A stretch of DNA of 64,000 nt from Rhodoplanes sp046000175 (GCF_046000175.1 NZ_JBEOMB010000010.1:1-64000); one strand, 5' to 3'. Numbered from the stretch's first letter, positions 7,870 through 16,398 are shown. The notes: generated by a model not told the origin, from the sequence alone. A program made the numbers and translations.

Positions 7870-9564
7870 CTACGGCGAGCCGTTGCCGCTCGGGGGGCTG
7901 GCGGGCATTTCGGGGACGGCTTCGATCAGGCGGCCGGAGGCGATCACCGGGGTGGAGGGGCCGTCGACCGCCGAGCCGGTCTCGGCCTCGAGCGACACCG
8001 CGTAGACGGCCTCCGCGACGACCTCGGGCGGAAAATCGGCGACCGCCGGCACGATGGTGAACTCGGCGGTGCCGAGCAGGCCCAGCGAGCGCGGCGCCGG
8101 ATACTTGTCCGAGACCAGCCACAGCTCGTAGCGCTTGTCGCCCTCGTCGGCGGCCTTGACGCGGCGGACCATCAGGCTCTTGCGGTCGGGCTGCAGCGAC
8201 ACGATGAAGGCCGGCGTCGCGCCTTCGGCCTGCAGCACCGCGACATGGCGGGCCGGGTCGGTCGCCGGCGCGGCGGGGGCGGGCGGCGGCGCGACCGGAA
8301 CCTCGACGGTGCGCACCACCTCGCGGATCTCGACCCTGGTCGGGACGAGCCGCAGCTCCGGTGGCAGCCAGTCGGGGGCGAGCAGCGCCGTGGCGGCGAG
8401 GCCGGCGAGCGCCAGCACGAAGGCCAGAAGCCCGACCGCGACGCTGCGCCAGCGCTGCACGCTGCGCACCAGCCGCCGCACCGTCGCATCGTCGCCGCCC
8501 GCCGGCAGCGGAACAAGGGCGCCGCCTGCGGGGCCTCCCGGGGCGGCTGGTGCCGGTCCGAGGTCCGGCCCGTCGGCCGGACCGCGCGGATAGCCCGGTA
8601 CCGTGACCTCCTCGTCCGGGAGTATCTTGATGTCGGGCGCCGTGCCGGCGCCGCCGATGCTCGCGCCGGTGTCGGCAGCGCGGAGGTCGGCCGCGTCGAG
8701 GGTGTTCGCGCGCAAGTCGGGGTCGGGTGCGCGCAAGTCTGGCGTGCGCAAGTCGGGTGCGCGCAAGTCGGGTGCGCGCAAGTCGGGCGCGCGGGGGTCG
8801 GGCGCGCGGAAGTCGGCGCCGACCGGAGGCGTGCCGTCGGGACGCGGCGCGGCGGCCGCGCTGTCGGTCGTCGTCGTGTCGCGATCGCCGGCCGCCGTGA
8901 TCGGCGGTCCGACGGGCGGCGCGGGCGGCGGGGGCCGGGCGTCGTGGCGCTCGGGCTCCGGCAGCGGCATCGCCAAAGCCTCGGCGACGGCGCGCAGCAC
9001 ATAGGGCGGCGAGGCCGCCGGCTCCTGCGGTGTGTCCGGCGGCATCGCCACGGACGACGCGCCCGAGCCCGCGACCTCGGGCGCCACCAGCTCGGCCGGG
9101 ATCGGCTCGAAGGGGGGCGGGGAGGCAGGGCTCGGTGTCGCCACCGACATCCCCGTCGGCAGCTCCGGCGCCGCGGGCACCGGCAGCTCGGCCGGTCCGG
9201 GCGTGACGTCGGCCGGCGGAATCGCCGGGAGTGCGGCCATCGCAGCAGGAGCCGTGGCCGGCGCAGTGATGGGAACGGCGGAGTCCGGAGCGACCGGCGC
9301 GGCCGGCGCCACCGGTTCCGAGACCGGCGGCGCGGCGGCGGCCGGCTCCGGCAGCCGGGCGCGCAGCGCCATCCAGATCGCCGCCGGCGGCGTCACCGGA
9401 TCGACCATGGTGTCGAGCTCGCCGAGCCGGCGCTCCCATGCCGCGACCAGCGCCGCGAAGGCCGGATCGCGCGCGATCAGCGCGGCGGCCTCGTCGCGTT
9501 CGTCGGCGTCCAGCGTGCCGAGCACGTACTCGGCCGCGAGCCCGGCGCGGTCGTCCTCAGTCAT
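7870..9564 (-). CDS. RskA-family anti-sigma factor with tandem DLRAP repeats
   Basis: A membrane protein of about 564 aa that should sequester the ECF sigma factor encoded just upstream. The N-terminus (AAEYVLGTLDADERDEAAAL...W) is the anti-sigma-K/RskA zinc-free ASD-like segment. A long Pro/Ala-rich region follows and contains eight or so tandem DLRAP-like units. One transmembrane helix (VAVGLLAFVLALAGLAATAL) precedes a periplasmic RskA C-terminal domain (FIVSLQPDRKSL, RYELWLVSDKYPAPRSLG). Typical RskA proteins are 230-260 aa, so the extra length is the linker. The ATG at 9564 is chosen over an upstream in-frame start because it overlaps the sigma-factor stop codon. Confidence 0.85.
   Translation of the reverse strand: MTEDDRAGLAAEYVLGTLDADERDEAAALIARDPAFAALVAAWERRLGELDTMVDPVTPPAAIWMALRARLPEPAAAAPPVSEPVAPAAPVAPDSAVPITAPATAPAAMAALPAIPPADVTPGPAELPVPAAPELPTGMSVATPSPASPPPFEPIPAELVAPEVAGSGASSVAMPPDTPQEPAASPPYVLRAVAEALAMPLPEPERHDARPPPPAPPVGPPITAAGDRDTTTTDSAAAAPRPDGTPPVGADFRAPDPRAPDLRAPDLRAPDLRTPDLRAPDPDLRANTLDAADLRAADTGASIGGAGTAPDIKILPDEEVTVPGYPRGPADGPDLGPAPAAPGGPAGGALVPLPAGGDDATVRRLVRSVQRWRSVAVGLLAFVLALAGLAATALLAPDWLPPELRLVPTRVEIREVVRTVEVPVAPPPAPAAPATDPARHVAVLQAEGATPAFIVSLQPDRKSLMVRRVKAADEGDKRYELWLVSDKYPAPRSLGLLGTAEFTIVPAVADFPPEVVAEAVYAVSLEAETGSAVDGPSTPVIASGRLIEAVPEMPASPPSGNGSP
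8712..8815. repeat. 15-bp tandem repeat inside the anti-sigma gene
   Basis: The core unit GCGCAAGTCGGGTGC and near copies are repeated head to tail about six or seven times. Each unit encodes DLRAP or a variant (DPRAP, DLRTP) on the minus strand. Unit identity is highest in the middle of the array. Confidence 0.75.
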
Positions 9565-10156
9565 TCCCCAAAAACTCCCGCAGGTCGGCGAGCGCACGCC
9601 GGAGCTGCGTCTTGATGGTGTCGACCGGCCGGTCGAACTCGCGGGCGAGGCCGGCGCGGTCGATCCCGTTGAAATAGGCGAGCAGGATCATGCGCCGGCG
9701 GTCGGGCTCGAGCCGGCCGATGGCGCCGAGCAGCTGCTTGAGGGTCTCGCTCGGCGGCGCAGCGGGGGCTGCGGCCGCGTCGCCGTCCTCCGACCCCGAC
9801 TCGTCCTGTCCGGCCTCCTCCTGCCCCACTTCGTCTGGCGCGTCGGCGTCCTCCGTGTCCGCGTCGTCGATCAGGATGGCACCGTCGCGACGTGCCGCGA
9901 CGATCGCCGCATGGCGGGCGATCGCCACCAGAAAGGTCATCGGCGTCGCCCAAGCGGGGTCGAAGCGGGCCGCCTCGGCGAAGATGCGCAGATAGGCCTC
10001 CTGCAGCACCGCACCGGCGACCGCGGGCCGGCGCACGATGCCGAGCACCACGGCATAGAGCCGGCCCTTCGTCGCCGTGTACAGACGCTCGAACGCCGCG
10101 AGATCGCCCTTGGCGACTCCGGCGAGCAGCCACACCAGTTCGGCCGACGACAGCAT
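9557..10156 (-). CDS. ECF sigma factor (RpoE/SigK-like)
   Basis: A 199-aa extracytoplasmic-function sigma factor. Region 2 is AFERLYTATKGRLYAVVLGI...QEAYLRIFAEAARFDP. Region 4 is LKQLLGAIGRLEPDRRRMILLAYFNGIDRAGLAREFDRPVDTIKTQLRRALADLREF, shown here only in outline by its helix-turn-helix LAREFDRPVDTIKTQLRRA. An acidic Asp/Glu-rich insert of about 35 residues lies between regions 2 and 4. The stop codon overlaps the ATG of the anti-sigma gene, as expected for a coupled pair. The stimulus is unknown. fliJ lies upstream on the same strand, separated by a strong hairpin. Confidence 0.88.
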   Translation of the reverse strand: MLSSAELVWLLAGVAKGDLAAFERLYTATKGRLYAVVLGIVRRPAVAGAVLQEAYLRIFAEAARFDPAWATPMTFLVAIARHAAIVAARRDGAILIDDADTEDADAPDEVGQEEAGQDESGSEDGDAAAAPAAPPSETLKQLLGAIGRLEPDRRRMILLAYFNGIDRAGLAREFDRPVDTIKTQLRRALADLREFLGND

Positions 10157-10264
10157 CCCGGCGCCCCGTTCCCACCCGGCCGCGATTATGGCCGAAGGTC
10201 GCCGCCCCGCAAGCGCCGCGGGCGGGGCGACCCGTGGGCGCCGCGCCCGCATGGCCCCGGAACG

Positions 10265-10297
10265 GCGAAGGCCCGGGCTGCGGGCCCGGGCCTTCGC
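10265..10297. terminator. Hairpin downstream of fliJ
   Basis: A perfect 13-bp GC-rich stem with a 7-nt loop lies 24 bp after the fliJ stop on the minus strand. There is no strong T-run, so termination is likely but not certain. Confidence 0.5.
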
Positions 10298-10320
10298 GAA
10301 CGTCAGGAGGCGAGAGTCGG

Positions 10321-10737
10321 TCAGGCGACGGCGCCGCGCGCCCGCAGGCCGGCGATCGAATCGAGCTCGTTCTGCTCGCGGGCGTGCTCGACGGTGCGCT
10401 CGCGCAGCTGGTCGCGCTCGTCGAGCAGCTCGACCTTCTTGAGCTCCTCGAACGATTCCTGCAGCGCCGCGCGGGCCTCCTCGAGCTGCCCGGACAGCTC
10501 GTCGGCCGAGCGCCTGAGGTTCTCGCGCCGCTGCATCGCGGCCTTGGCGTAGGTCGGATAGGCGAAGTGCGCCGGATCGTTGATGCCGGCCCGCTCCTGC
10601 TCGACCTGGATCTCGCGATCGAGATCGCCGGCCATCCGCAGGAACTCGGCGATCATGGTCTCGATCTGGGCGACCTTGCGGCGGTGCTCGTCGACCTGAA
10701 ACTTCTTGAGCCGAATGAGTGTATCGCGTGACTTCAT
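10321..10737 (-). CDS. fliJ: Flagellar export chaperone FliJ
   Basis: A small coiled-coil protein of 138 aa, rich in Glu, Arg and Leu, starting MKSRDTLIRLKKFQVDEHRRKV. It has the typical FliJ length and all-helical character. FliJ binds the FliI ATPase and the FlhA export gate and helps engage flagellar export substrates. The gene follows fliI by about 100 nt on the same strand, the usual fliI-fliJ order. Sequence conservation in this family is weak, so the call rests on both the N-terminal pattern and the neighbour. Confidence 0.85.
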   Translation of the reverse strand: MKSRDTLIRLKKFQVDEHRRKVAQIETMIAEFLRMAGDLDREIQVEQERAGINDPAHFAYPTYAKAAMQRRENLRRSADELSGQLEEARAALQESFEELKKVELLDERDQLRERTVEHAREQNELDSIAGLRARGAVA

Positions 10738-10839
10738 CGACCGTTACTCCCCAGAAGCCCCGAGTGCAGCCTCGAACGCAGCCTGGCACGTCAGGGCCGA
10801 GAGCCGCTCCGAACAGATCGCCATTCTGGGAGCATAGTC

Positions 10840-12162
10840 TTAGTTTTCGGTTTCTGCGCCCATGAGGATTTGCTGCAATCGCCGGTAGCCGTCGGCCAGC
10901 GAGGTCGACTCGCTCTTGCCCTGCTTCAGGAAGGTCTCCAGCGGCTCGTGCAGCTTGATCGACTCGTCGACCTCGGCGCTGGAGCCCGGCCGATAGGCGC
11001 CGAGCCGGATCAGCTCCTCCATGTCGGCGTAGGTCGCCATCACCTTGCGGGCCTGCATGATCACCGGCAGGTACTCCGGGTCGCAGGCACGCGGCATGGT
11101 CCGCGAGATCGACTTCAGCACGTTGATGGCCGGGTAGCGGCCGCGTTCGGCGATCGAGCGCTCCATCACGATATGGCCGTCGAGGATGCCGCGCACCGCG
11201 TCGGCGACCGGCTCGTTGTGGTCGTCGCCGTCGACCAGCACGGTGAAGATGCCCGTGATGGCGCCCGCATTCGTGCCGGGGCCGGCCCGCTCCAGCAGGC
11301 GCGGCAGCTCGGTGAAGACGGTCGGCGTGTAGCCCTTGGAGGTCGGCGGCTCGCCAGCCGAGAGGCCGATCTCGCGCTGCGCCATGGCGAAGCGCGTCAC
11401 CGAATCCATCAGAACGAGGACGCTCTTGCCGGCGTCGCGGAAATACTCGGCGATGGCGAGCGTCAGATAGGCGGCCTGGCGGCGCATCAGCGCCGGCTCG
11501 TCCGAGGTGGCGACGACGACGACCGAGCGGGCGAGGCCCTCCGGCCCGAGGTCGTCCTGAAGAAATTCCTGCACCTCGCGGCCGCGCTCGCCGACCAGGC
11601 CGATCACCGAGACGTCGGCGTCGACGTTGCGGGCGAGCATCGAGAGGAGAACCGACTTGCCGACGCCGGAGCCGGCGAAGATGCCCATGCGCTGGCCGCG
11701 GCAGCAGGTGATGAAGGTGTTCAGCGCCCGCACGCCGAGATCGATCGGCCCGCCGACCCGCTGGCGGGCGTGCGCGGACGGCGGACTGTTGCGGAAACGA
11801 CACGGTGTCGGGCCAATCGGCAGGGCGCCGAGGCCGTCCACCGGCTCGCCCAGCGCGTTGACGACGCGGCCGAGCCAGCCCTCGGAGGGGCGGACCGCGG
11901 CGGCCGCCGACATCACCACGGCACGGCAGCCGCGGCGCACGCCCTCGAGCGCCGCGAACGGCATCAGCAGCGCGTGGTCGCCGGAAAATCCAACGACTTC
12001 ACAAGGGATTGTACGGCCCGTGGTCTCGATCCCGACGCGCGCCCCGACCGACATCGCGTGCAGCGGCCCGGCCACCTCGACCATCAGGCCGCGCACCCCG
12101 ACGACGCGGCCGAACACCTCGACCCCGTCGATCTCGGCGATCTGCTCGGCGAGCGTCCTCAC
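10840..12162 (-). CDS. fliI: Flagellum-specific ATPase FliI
   Basis: The ATPase of the flagellar type III export apparatus, about 440 aa. It has an F1-beta-like core with the Walker A motif GSGVGKS, GLVGERGREVQEF, VVVATSDEPALMRRQ and the Walker B region VLVLMDSVTRFAMAQREIGLS, then PPTSKGYTP. The reading frame is open to 12252, but the GTG at 12162 is preferred because GAGGAGG lies just upstream and it gives the normal alphaproteobacterial length. With that start, the CtrA-like box at 12231-12246 becomes promoter DNA. It is divergent from ctrA. Confidence 0.93.
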   Translation of the reverse strand: MRTLAEQIAEIDGVEVFGRVVGVRGLMVEVAGPLHAMSVGARVGIETTGRTIPCEVVGFSGDHALLMPFAALEGVRRGCRAVVMSAAAAVRPSEGWLGRVVNALGEPVDGLGALPIGPTPCRFRNSPPSAHARQRVGGPIDLGVRALNTFITCCRGQRMGIFAGSGVGKSVLLSMLARNVDADVSVIGLVGERGREVQEFLQDDLGPEGLARSVVVVATSDEPALMRRQAAYLTLAIAEYFRDAGKSVLVLMDSVTRFAMAQREIGLSAGEPPTSKGYTPTVFTELPRLLERAGPGTNAGAITGIFTVLVDGDDHNEPVADAVRGILDGHIVMERSIAERGRYPAINVLKSISRTMPRACDPEYLPVIMQARKVMATYADMEELIRLGAYRPGSSAEVDESIKLHEPLETFLKQGKSESTSLADGYRRLQQILMGAETEN

Positions 12163-12230
12163 CTGCGCCTCCTCACCCACGCCCCGCGGGGGTCGACCGA
12201 TTCGCGCCGCCGGCGCCCGATCCGCCGACT

Positions 12231-12246
12231 TTAACGCGATGTTTAC
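12231..12246. promoter_or_regulatory. CtrA-like box upstream of fliI
   Basis: TTAACGCGATGTTTAC fits TTAA-N7-TTAAC with one mismatch. It lies about 70 bp upstream of the preferred fliI start and about 320 bp upstream of ctrA. It would be coding DNA if fliI began at 12252. Confidence 0.55.
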
Positions 12247-12318
12247 CCGCACCGTTAATCATTGGATCACCGTCCTCGGGTCCATCCGGCAATCTCGTCT
12301 CCCCGCCGACGGAGGGGC

Positions 12319-12488
12319 GAGTCGACTGAATCGGTTACGGCCACTTCCTAAAGTGAGATGTGAGCGTGAACGTGCTCAAAAAATCATCCCGCCACAACAT
12401 TTTAGGCCGATTCTGGCGAAATTGCCCAGCGGTGTCTTGCGCTGGGGAATCAGACTTTGTTAAGGATTGGCCGTTAACCTTTCGAATC
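12319..12488. promoter_or_regulatory. GANTC methylation-site cluster in the ctrA promoter region
   Basis: Five GANTC sites (recognition sequence of the cell-cycle methylase CcrM) fall at 12319, 12328, 12409, 12447 and 12484. Less than one is expected by chance in 170 bp. In Caulobacter and relatives, methylation of GANTC in the ctrA promoter times its transcription. Confidence 0.6.
12460..12478 (+). promoter_or_regulatory. CtrA half-sites upstream of ctrA
   Basis: Two TTAA cores (12460-12463 and 12474-12478, the second TTAAC) are separated by 10 nt instead of the canonical 7. They lie about 90 bp before the ctrA start and next to a GANTC site. They may serve autoregulation as half-sites. Confidence 0.4.
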
Positions 12489-12568
12489 AGTTGGGTCCCG
12501 AGGCGTCAGAGTTGGCCGGCACTGCGGCGGGCCGCCCTCAATCCGACGCGGCATGGAAGGGGACTGGC

Positions 12569-13270
12569 ATGCGCGTTCTCCTGATCGAAGACGACAGCGC
12601 GACTGCGCAATCCATCGAGTTGATGCTGAAGTCGGAGAGCTTCAACGTCTACACGACCGATCTGGGCGAAGAGGGCGTCGATCTCGGCAAGCTCTACGAC
12701 TACGACATCATCCTGCTCGACCTGAACCTGCCGGACATGTCCGGTTTCGAGGTGTTGCGGGCGCTGCGGGTCTCCAAGGTCAAGACGCCGATCCTGATCC
12801 TGTCCGGCCTCGCCGGCATCGAGGACAAGGTGAAGGGTCTCGGCTTCGGCGCCGACGACTACATGACCAAGCCGTTCCACAAGGACGAGCTGGTGGCGCG
12901 GATCCACGCGATCGTGCGCCGGTCGAAGGGCCACGCCCAGTCGGTCATCCAGACCGGCGACCTGATCGTCAATCTCGACACCAAGACCGTGGAGGTCGGC
13001 GGCCAGCGCGTGCATCTCACCGGCAAGGAGTACCAGATGCTGGAGCTCCTCAGCCTGCGCAAGGGCACCACGCTCACCAAGGAGATGTTCCTCAACCATC
13101 TCTACGGCGGCATGGACGAGCCCGAGCTGAAGATCATCGACGTGTTCATCTGCAAGCTGCGCAAGAAGCTCGCGAACGCGTCGCAGGGCCGCAACTACAT
13201 CGAGACCGTCTGGGGCCGCGGCTACGTTCTCCGCGAGCCCTCCGACGACGAGGCCCGCATCGCCATCTGA
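12569..13270 (+). CDS. ctrA: Cell-cycle response regulator CtrA
   Basis: An OmpR-class regulator of 233 aa, the usual CtrA length. The receiver has the N-terminus MRVLLIEDDSATAQSIELML, phospho-Asp in ILLDLNLPDMSG and Lys in MTKPFHKDEL. The winged-helix domain contains the signature GKEYQMLELLSLRKGTTLTK and HLYGGMDEPELKIIDVFICK. CtrA controls flagellar, chemotaxis, division and DNA-methylation genes in alphaproteobacteria and is phosphorylated through CckA-ChpT. The frame is open upstream to 12467, but the ATG at 12569 follows GGAAGGGGA and matches the family N-terminus. Confidence 0.97.
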   Translation: MRVLLIEDDSATAQSIELMLKSESFNVYTTDLGEEGVDLGKLYDYDIILLDLNLPDMSGFEVLRALRVSKVKTPILILSGLAGIEDKVKGLGFGADDYMTKPFHKDELVARIHAIVRRSKGHAQSVIQTGDLIVNLDTKTVEVGGQRVHLTGKEYQMLELLSLRKGTTLTKEMFLNHLYGGMDEPELKIIDVFICKLRKKLANASQGRNYIETVWGRGYVLREPSDDEARIAI

Positions 13271-13406
13271 CCCCGATCGACCAAGGGTCGCCGGCCCGGC
13301 CGGCGACCGAGCCGAGTGTCCCCGCTGATCGCGTCTGTTTCGTCCCAGTTGTTCGGCGTTGTCCGTGAGCCGTGGGCTCTCCTCCCGAACTCGGACGTCT
13401 TCCGAC

Positions 13407-13431
13407 CCCCGCCGCAAATGGCGGGGTTTTT
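13407..13431 (+). terminator. Rho-independent terminator after ctrA
   Basis: A 7-bp stem (CCCCGCC / GGCGGGG) with a 6-nt loop is followed by five T. It lies 136 bp after the ctrA stop and before the vapBC pair. Confidence 0.8.
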
Positions 13432-13496
13432 GTTTCGGGAGCACCGGTGCGCGGTGCGCTTTGACTTCGGCCACTCCGACCTTCATCCTGTGGTCG

Positions 13497-13742
13497 ATGA
13501 AGGCCACCGTGACACTCGACGATGACATTGCAGCTGCGCTCGAACGGCTCAGCCGCGAGCGGGACGCGAGCCTTGACGATGTCGTCAACGAGGCCTTGAA
13601 GCGCGGCTTGCCGGGGATGACCGGCCATAGCGCATCCGGGGCCGGCTTCAGAACCCGACCGGTGTCGCTTGGCCGCGTGCTGATGCCGATCGACAATGTC
13701 GCGGAGACCATCGCGGCGGCAGAAGGCGAGAAGGCGACCTGA
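13497..13742 (+). CDS. vapB: VapB-type ribbon-helix-helix antitoxin
   Basis: A small protein of 81 aa. The N-terminus MKATVTLDDDIAAALERLSRERDASLDDVVNEALKRGL, given here only by its MKATVTLDDDI strand and following helices, is a ribbon-helix-helix DNA-binding fold. The C-terminal tail, with RPVSLGRVLMPIDNVAE, is typical of antitoxins that wrap around a PIN-domain toxin. The frame is open upstream, but this ATG starts the conserved beta strand. It lies 19 nt upstream of the PIN gene. Such antitoxins repress their own operon. Confidence 0.82.
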   Translation: MKATVTLDDDIAAALERLSRERDASLDDVVNEALKRGLPGMTGHSASGAGFRTRPVSLGRVLMPIDNVAETIAAAEGEKAT

Positions 13743-13761
13743 CGCGCGGGTCGACAGCGGC

Positions 13762-14190
13762 GTGATCCTGGTCGACGCCAACCTTCTGATCTACGCCTCG
13801 GTGACCTCGTTCCCGCAGCACGAGGTGGCTCGGGCTTGGCTCGACGCGAGGCTGAATGCGGCCGAGCGGGTCGGGCTGCCCTGGCCGAGCATTCTCGCGT
13901 TTCTCCGCATCGTCACCAATTCGCGTGTGTTCGAACGGCCGGCTCCGGTCGAGGACGCCTGGCGGCAGGTCACGGCGTGGCTCGGCTGCGAGGCGGTGTG
14001 GATCCCGAGCCCGGGCGACCGGCATGCGGGATTGTTCGAGGCCTACCTTCGGCTGCCGTTCGTTCGCGGCAACCTCATCCCGGACGCGCATCTGGCCGCG
14101 CTGGCGGTCGAGCACGGTCTCGTCCCGTGCTCGTCGGACAGTGACTTTTCGCGGTTTCCGGGGCTCGCCTGGGAGAACCCCCTCCGCTGA
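13762..14190 (+). CDS. vapC: VapC-type PIN-domain ribonuclease toxin
   Basis: A PIN-domain protein of 142 aa. The first catalytic Asp is in ILVDANLLIYA, and an acidic residue (Glu) is in the FEAYLR region. Asp in PDAHLAALAVEHG and the terminal SSDSDFSRFPGLAWENPL complete the family pattern. VapC toxins cleave specific tRNAs or rRNA when the antitoxin is degraded. The GTG at 13762 is chosen because it places the catalytic strand at the N-terminus. Together with the preceding gene it forms a complete, apparently intact module. Confidence 0.85.
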   Translation: MILVDANLLIYASVTSFPQHEVARAWLDARLNAAERVGLPWPSILAFLRIVTNSRVFERPAPVEDAWRQVTAWLGCEAVWIPSPGDRHAGLFEAYLRLPFVRGNLIPDAHLAALAVEHGLVPCSSDSDFSRFPGLAWENPLR

Positions 14191-14217
14191 GGCGGTGGTG
14201 CGAGCGGGCCAAACGCA

Positions 14218-14245
14218 AAACGGCCGGGGCGGGGCCCGGCCGTTT
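14218..14245. terminator. Bidirectional hairpin terminator
   Basis: An 11-bp perfect stem (AAACGGCCGGG / CCCGGCCGTTT) with a 6-nt loop lies between the convergent vapC and the small membrane protein gene. A short T-run is present on both sides (3 T on plus, 4 T on minus). Confidence 0.7.
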
Positions 14246-14314
14246 GCGACGTCTGGAGGTTCGACGTGACTGGCGGTTCGGCGGGGCAATCGCCGAGGCC
14301 AGGAGGAAAACTGT

Positions 14315-14521
14315 TCAGCGCACCAGGATGCGGGTGTCGGAGGTGGAGACCATCACCTTGCCGGCCTTGACCGGAGTCGCGGCGACCCCGTAGGCGCGGG
14401 CATCGTCGACCGCATGCGCCGTGATGCCGATCACCATGATGGCGATCGAGGCGATCAGCGCGAGCACGACGACCTTCAGGTGAGTGACCCGGTCGGCAGT
14501 GGCGAGCGACGCGTTGTTCAT
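14315..14521 (-). CDS. Small single-pass membrane protein of unknown function
   Basis: A 68-aa protein with one hydrophobic helix at about residues 17-38 (VVVLALIASIAIMVIGITA), preceded by a short positively charged N-terminus. The C-terminal tail should lie outside the cytoplasm. A strong GGGAGGGG ribosome-binding site precedes the ATG, which supports a real gene. I do not recognise the family. Small proteins of this build are common in Bradyrhizobium-like genomes, but that is general knowledge rather than a match. Confidence 0.65.
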   Translation of the reverse strand: MNNASLATADRVTHLKVVVLALIASIAIMVIGITAHAVDDARAYGVAATPVKAGKVMVSTSDTRILVR

Positions 14522-15045
14522 GTGACCCCTCCCATCGAGCTTGTCCGTTGGTCGCCGGCGATGGGAACCCGGTTCAATCCGCTTCCGTCGGTAGCGAACC
14601 CGTGTTCGGTCACGAACCCGTGTTCATCTCGGACGTGGCGTGGAAACCGAAAATCCCCGTGCAGCGCACCATCCCCTCGCCGCAACAACCGATACGGACC
14701 CGGAAGGTTTCCCCGCCGGTCGCTCACGTTGTCGTGATCGGCGACCCGGGGCAGACTATAAATCTCTTGTTCTTAGAACGATTTACAAAATTCATCAGGA
14801 TTTTAATCAACTCCGCCGAACGGAAAGGCCTCGTGTTAAGGGCGCGGCGCGTCGCGCCGCGAACCCCGACCAAGGGGTGATCAGGGAGGTATCGGGCTTC
14901 CCGTCGTGTGGCCCTGGCCCCGGTTCTGCGGGCCTCGTTCCTGCGGTCCTAGGCCCCTTGTCCGGGGCACGAGCCCGGGGCGTGCACCGAACCGCGATCG
15001 CACCGGCACCTGGTTCATCGCTGCAGGCGCATCCCGAATTTCGGG
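14522..15045. other. Intergenic region with an AT-rich core
   Basis: This 524-bp gap has no convincing gene. It contains a direct repeat of GAACCCGTGTTC (two copies near 14596 and 14613), an AT-rich stretch at 14755-14835 that stands out from the surrounding GC, and a GC hairpin near 14840-14860. The AT-rich part may hold promoter elements or a small RNA, but no specific motif could be assigned. Confidence 0.4.
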
Positions 15046-16398
15046 TCACCCCGCGACCGGCACGTTGAGGCATCGCGCCGGGCGGGTGGCGGTGTCGTCG
15101 AAGGCGCCGTTCTCGGCCACCACGGCGCCGGCCACGATGGTCGTCACGGGCCAGCCCTTCAGCCGCATGCCCTCGTAGATGCAGTGGCCCTTGCCCCGGT
15201 GCGTGACGGTCTTCTCGAGGTCGAGGTCGACCAGCACGAGGTCGGCGTCGGCGCCGACCTGCAGGGTGCCCTTCCTCGGCGCGAGGCCGAAGCGGCGCGC
15301 CGGATTGAAGGAGTTGATCTCGACCAGCCGAGTGAGCGGCAGGCCGCGGGCGTGGTGGCCGAAATGCAGCATCAGCGGCAGCTCCCACTGGAAGCCGACG
15401 GCGCCGGGCGACTCGGTCCACAGATCGACTCCCTTCTTCGGGCGAAACGGCACGTGGTCGGTGCCGATCGAGAAGATGCCGCCGTCCGCCACGCCGTGCC
15501 ACAGCGCCTCCTGCTCGTCCTTGGTGCGCAAGGGCGGGCAGATCTTCGCCTTCATATCGAGGTCGGGATCGTAGGAGGTGCGCGTCAGGTAATGCGGGCA
15601 GGTCTCGATCGTCACGTCGACGCCGCGCGCGCGGGCCTCGACGCCGAGCTTCACGCCGGCCCCGATGGTCGTGTGCACGACGTGCAACGGGCAGCCGGTC
15701 AGCTCGGAAAAGAAGATCATTCGCCGGATCGTCTCCTCCTCGACGAAGCCCGGCCGCGACTCCTGATAGGCGCCGAGATCCTGCCGGCCGGTCGGCCGGA
15801 TCTCGCGCTCCAGCCAGGTGCCGACCGCGGTGTTCTCGCAATGAACATTGATGATCCCGCCGGGGATGGTCGCCAGCGCCCGCATGGCCCCGAAAATCCA
15901 GCCGTCGGTCGCCGGCACGATGCCGATCGCGTTGTCGGGCTCGTAGCCGAAATAGAACTTGTAGGAGGTGACGCCGGTGTCGGCCGTGATCTGCGCCAGC
16001 CGGTGGACGTCCTCCTCGCGCTGAATGATGAAGTGGAAGCCCCAGTCGATCGCCGATCGGGTCTCGATCTGCCGGCACTTCTCGCGGAAGAAGCCGAGAT
16101 AGTCGGCCGTGACCAGCGGCGTGTAGTCGAGCGCCGAGGTGACGCCGCCGACCGCGGCGGGCGGCGTCTCGGTGGCGAGATCCTCGTCGTAGGGATAGTG
16201 GAAGCCGAGATGGCAGTGGGTGTCGATCACGCCGGGCATCAGCACCCGGCCTTCGGCATCGATCACCCGGGTGGCGTCGGGTAGCAGCGCATTGGCGCCC
16301 AGCATCGCGATGGTGCCGTCCACCACGGCGACGCCGCCGAAGAACGCGCCGTCGTGCCGCACGACGCGCGCATTGCGCACGACGAGATCCGCTTTCAT
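15046..16398 (-). CDS. Cyclic amidohydrolase (dihydropyrimidinase/allantoinase-like)
   Basis: An amidohydrolase-superfamily protein of 450 aa. Metal ligands of the hydantoinase/dihydroorotase group are visible: DTHCH near residue 60, the presumed carboxylated Lys in TSYKFYF, His in INVHCEN, His in HVVHTT and Asp in GTDHVPF. The C-terminus (NPARRFGL...GADADLVLVDL) is also typical. These enzymes open cyclic amides such as hydantoins, dihydropyrimidines or allantoin. The substrate cannot be decided from sequence alone. A Tat-exported peptide-type binding protein is encoded just upstream on the same strand, suggesting that uptake and hydrolysis are linked. Confidence 0.8.
   Translation of the reverse strand: MKADLVVRNARVVRHDGAFFGGVAVVDGTIAMLGANALLPDATRVIDAEGRVLMPGVIDTHCHLGFHYPYDEDLATETPPAAVGGVTSALDYTPLVTADYLGFFREKCRQIETRSAIDWGFHFIIQREEDVHRLAQITADTGVTSYKFYFGYEPDNAIGIVPATDGWIFGAMRALATIPGGIINVHCENTAVGTWLEREIRPTGRQDLGAYQESRPGFVEEETIRRMIFFSELTGCPLHVVHTTIGAGVKLGVEARARGVDVTIETCPHYLTRTSYDPDLDMKAKICPPLRTKDEQEALWHGVADGGIFSIGTDHVPFRPKKGVDLWTESPGAVGFQWELPLMLHFGHHARGLPLTRLVEINSFNPARRFGLAPRKGTLQVGADADLVLVDLDLEKTVTHRGKGHCIYEGMRLKGWPVTTIVAGAVVAENGAFDDTATRPARCLNVPVAG

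Noticed and set aside
9557..11803. Apparent 748-aa protein ending in the ECF sigma factor
   Set aside because: The upstream part overlaps fliI and fliJ in another frame and is not protein-like. The sigma factor begins at 10156.
13497..14190. The VapBC pair as a sign of a genomic island next to ctrA
   Set aside because: Base composition matches the flanks, and no integrase, attachment site or other mobile gene is present.
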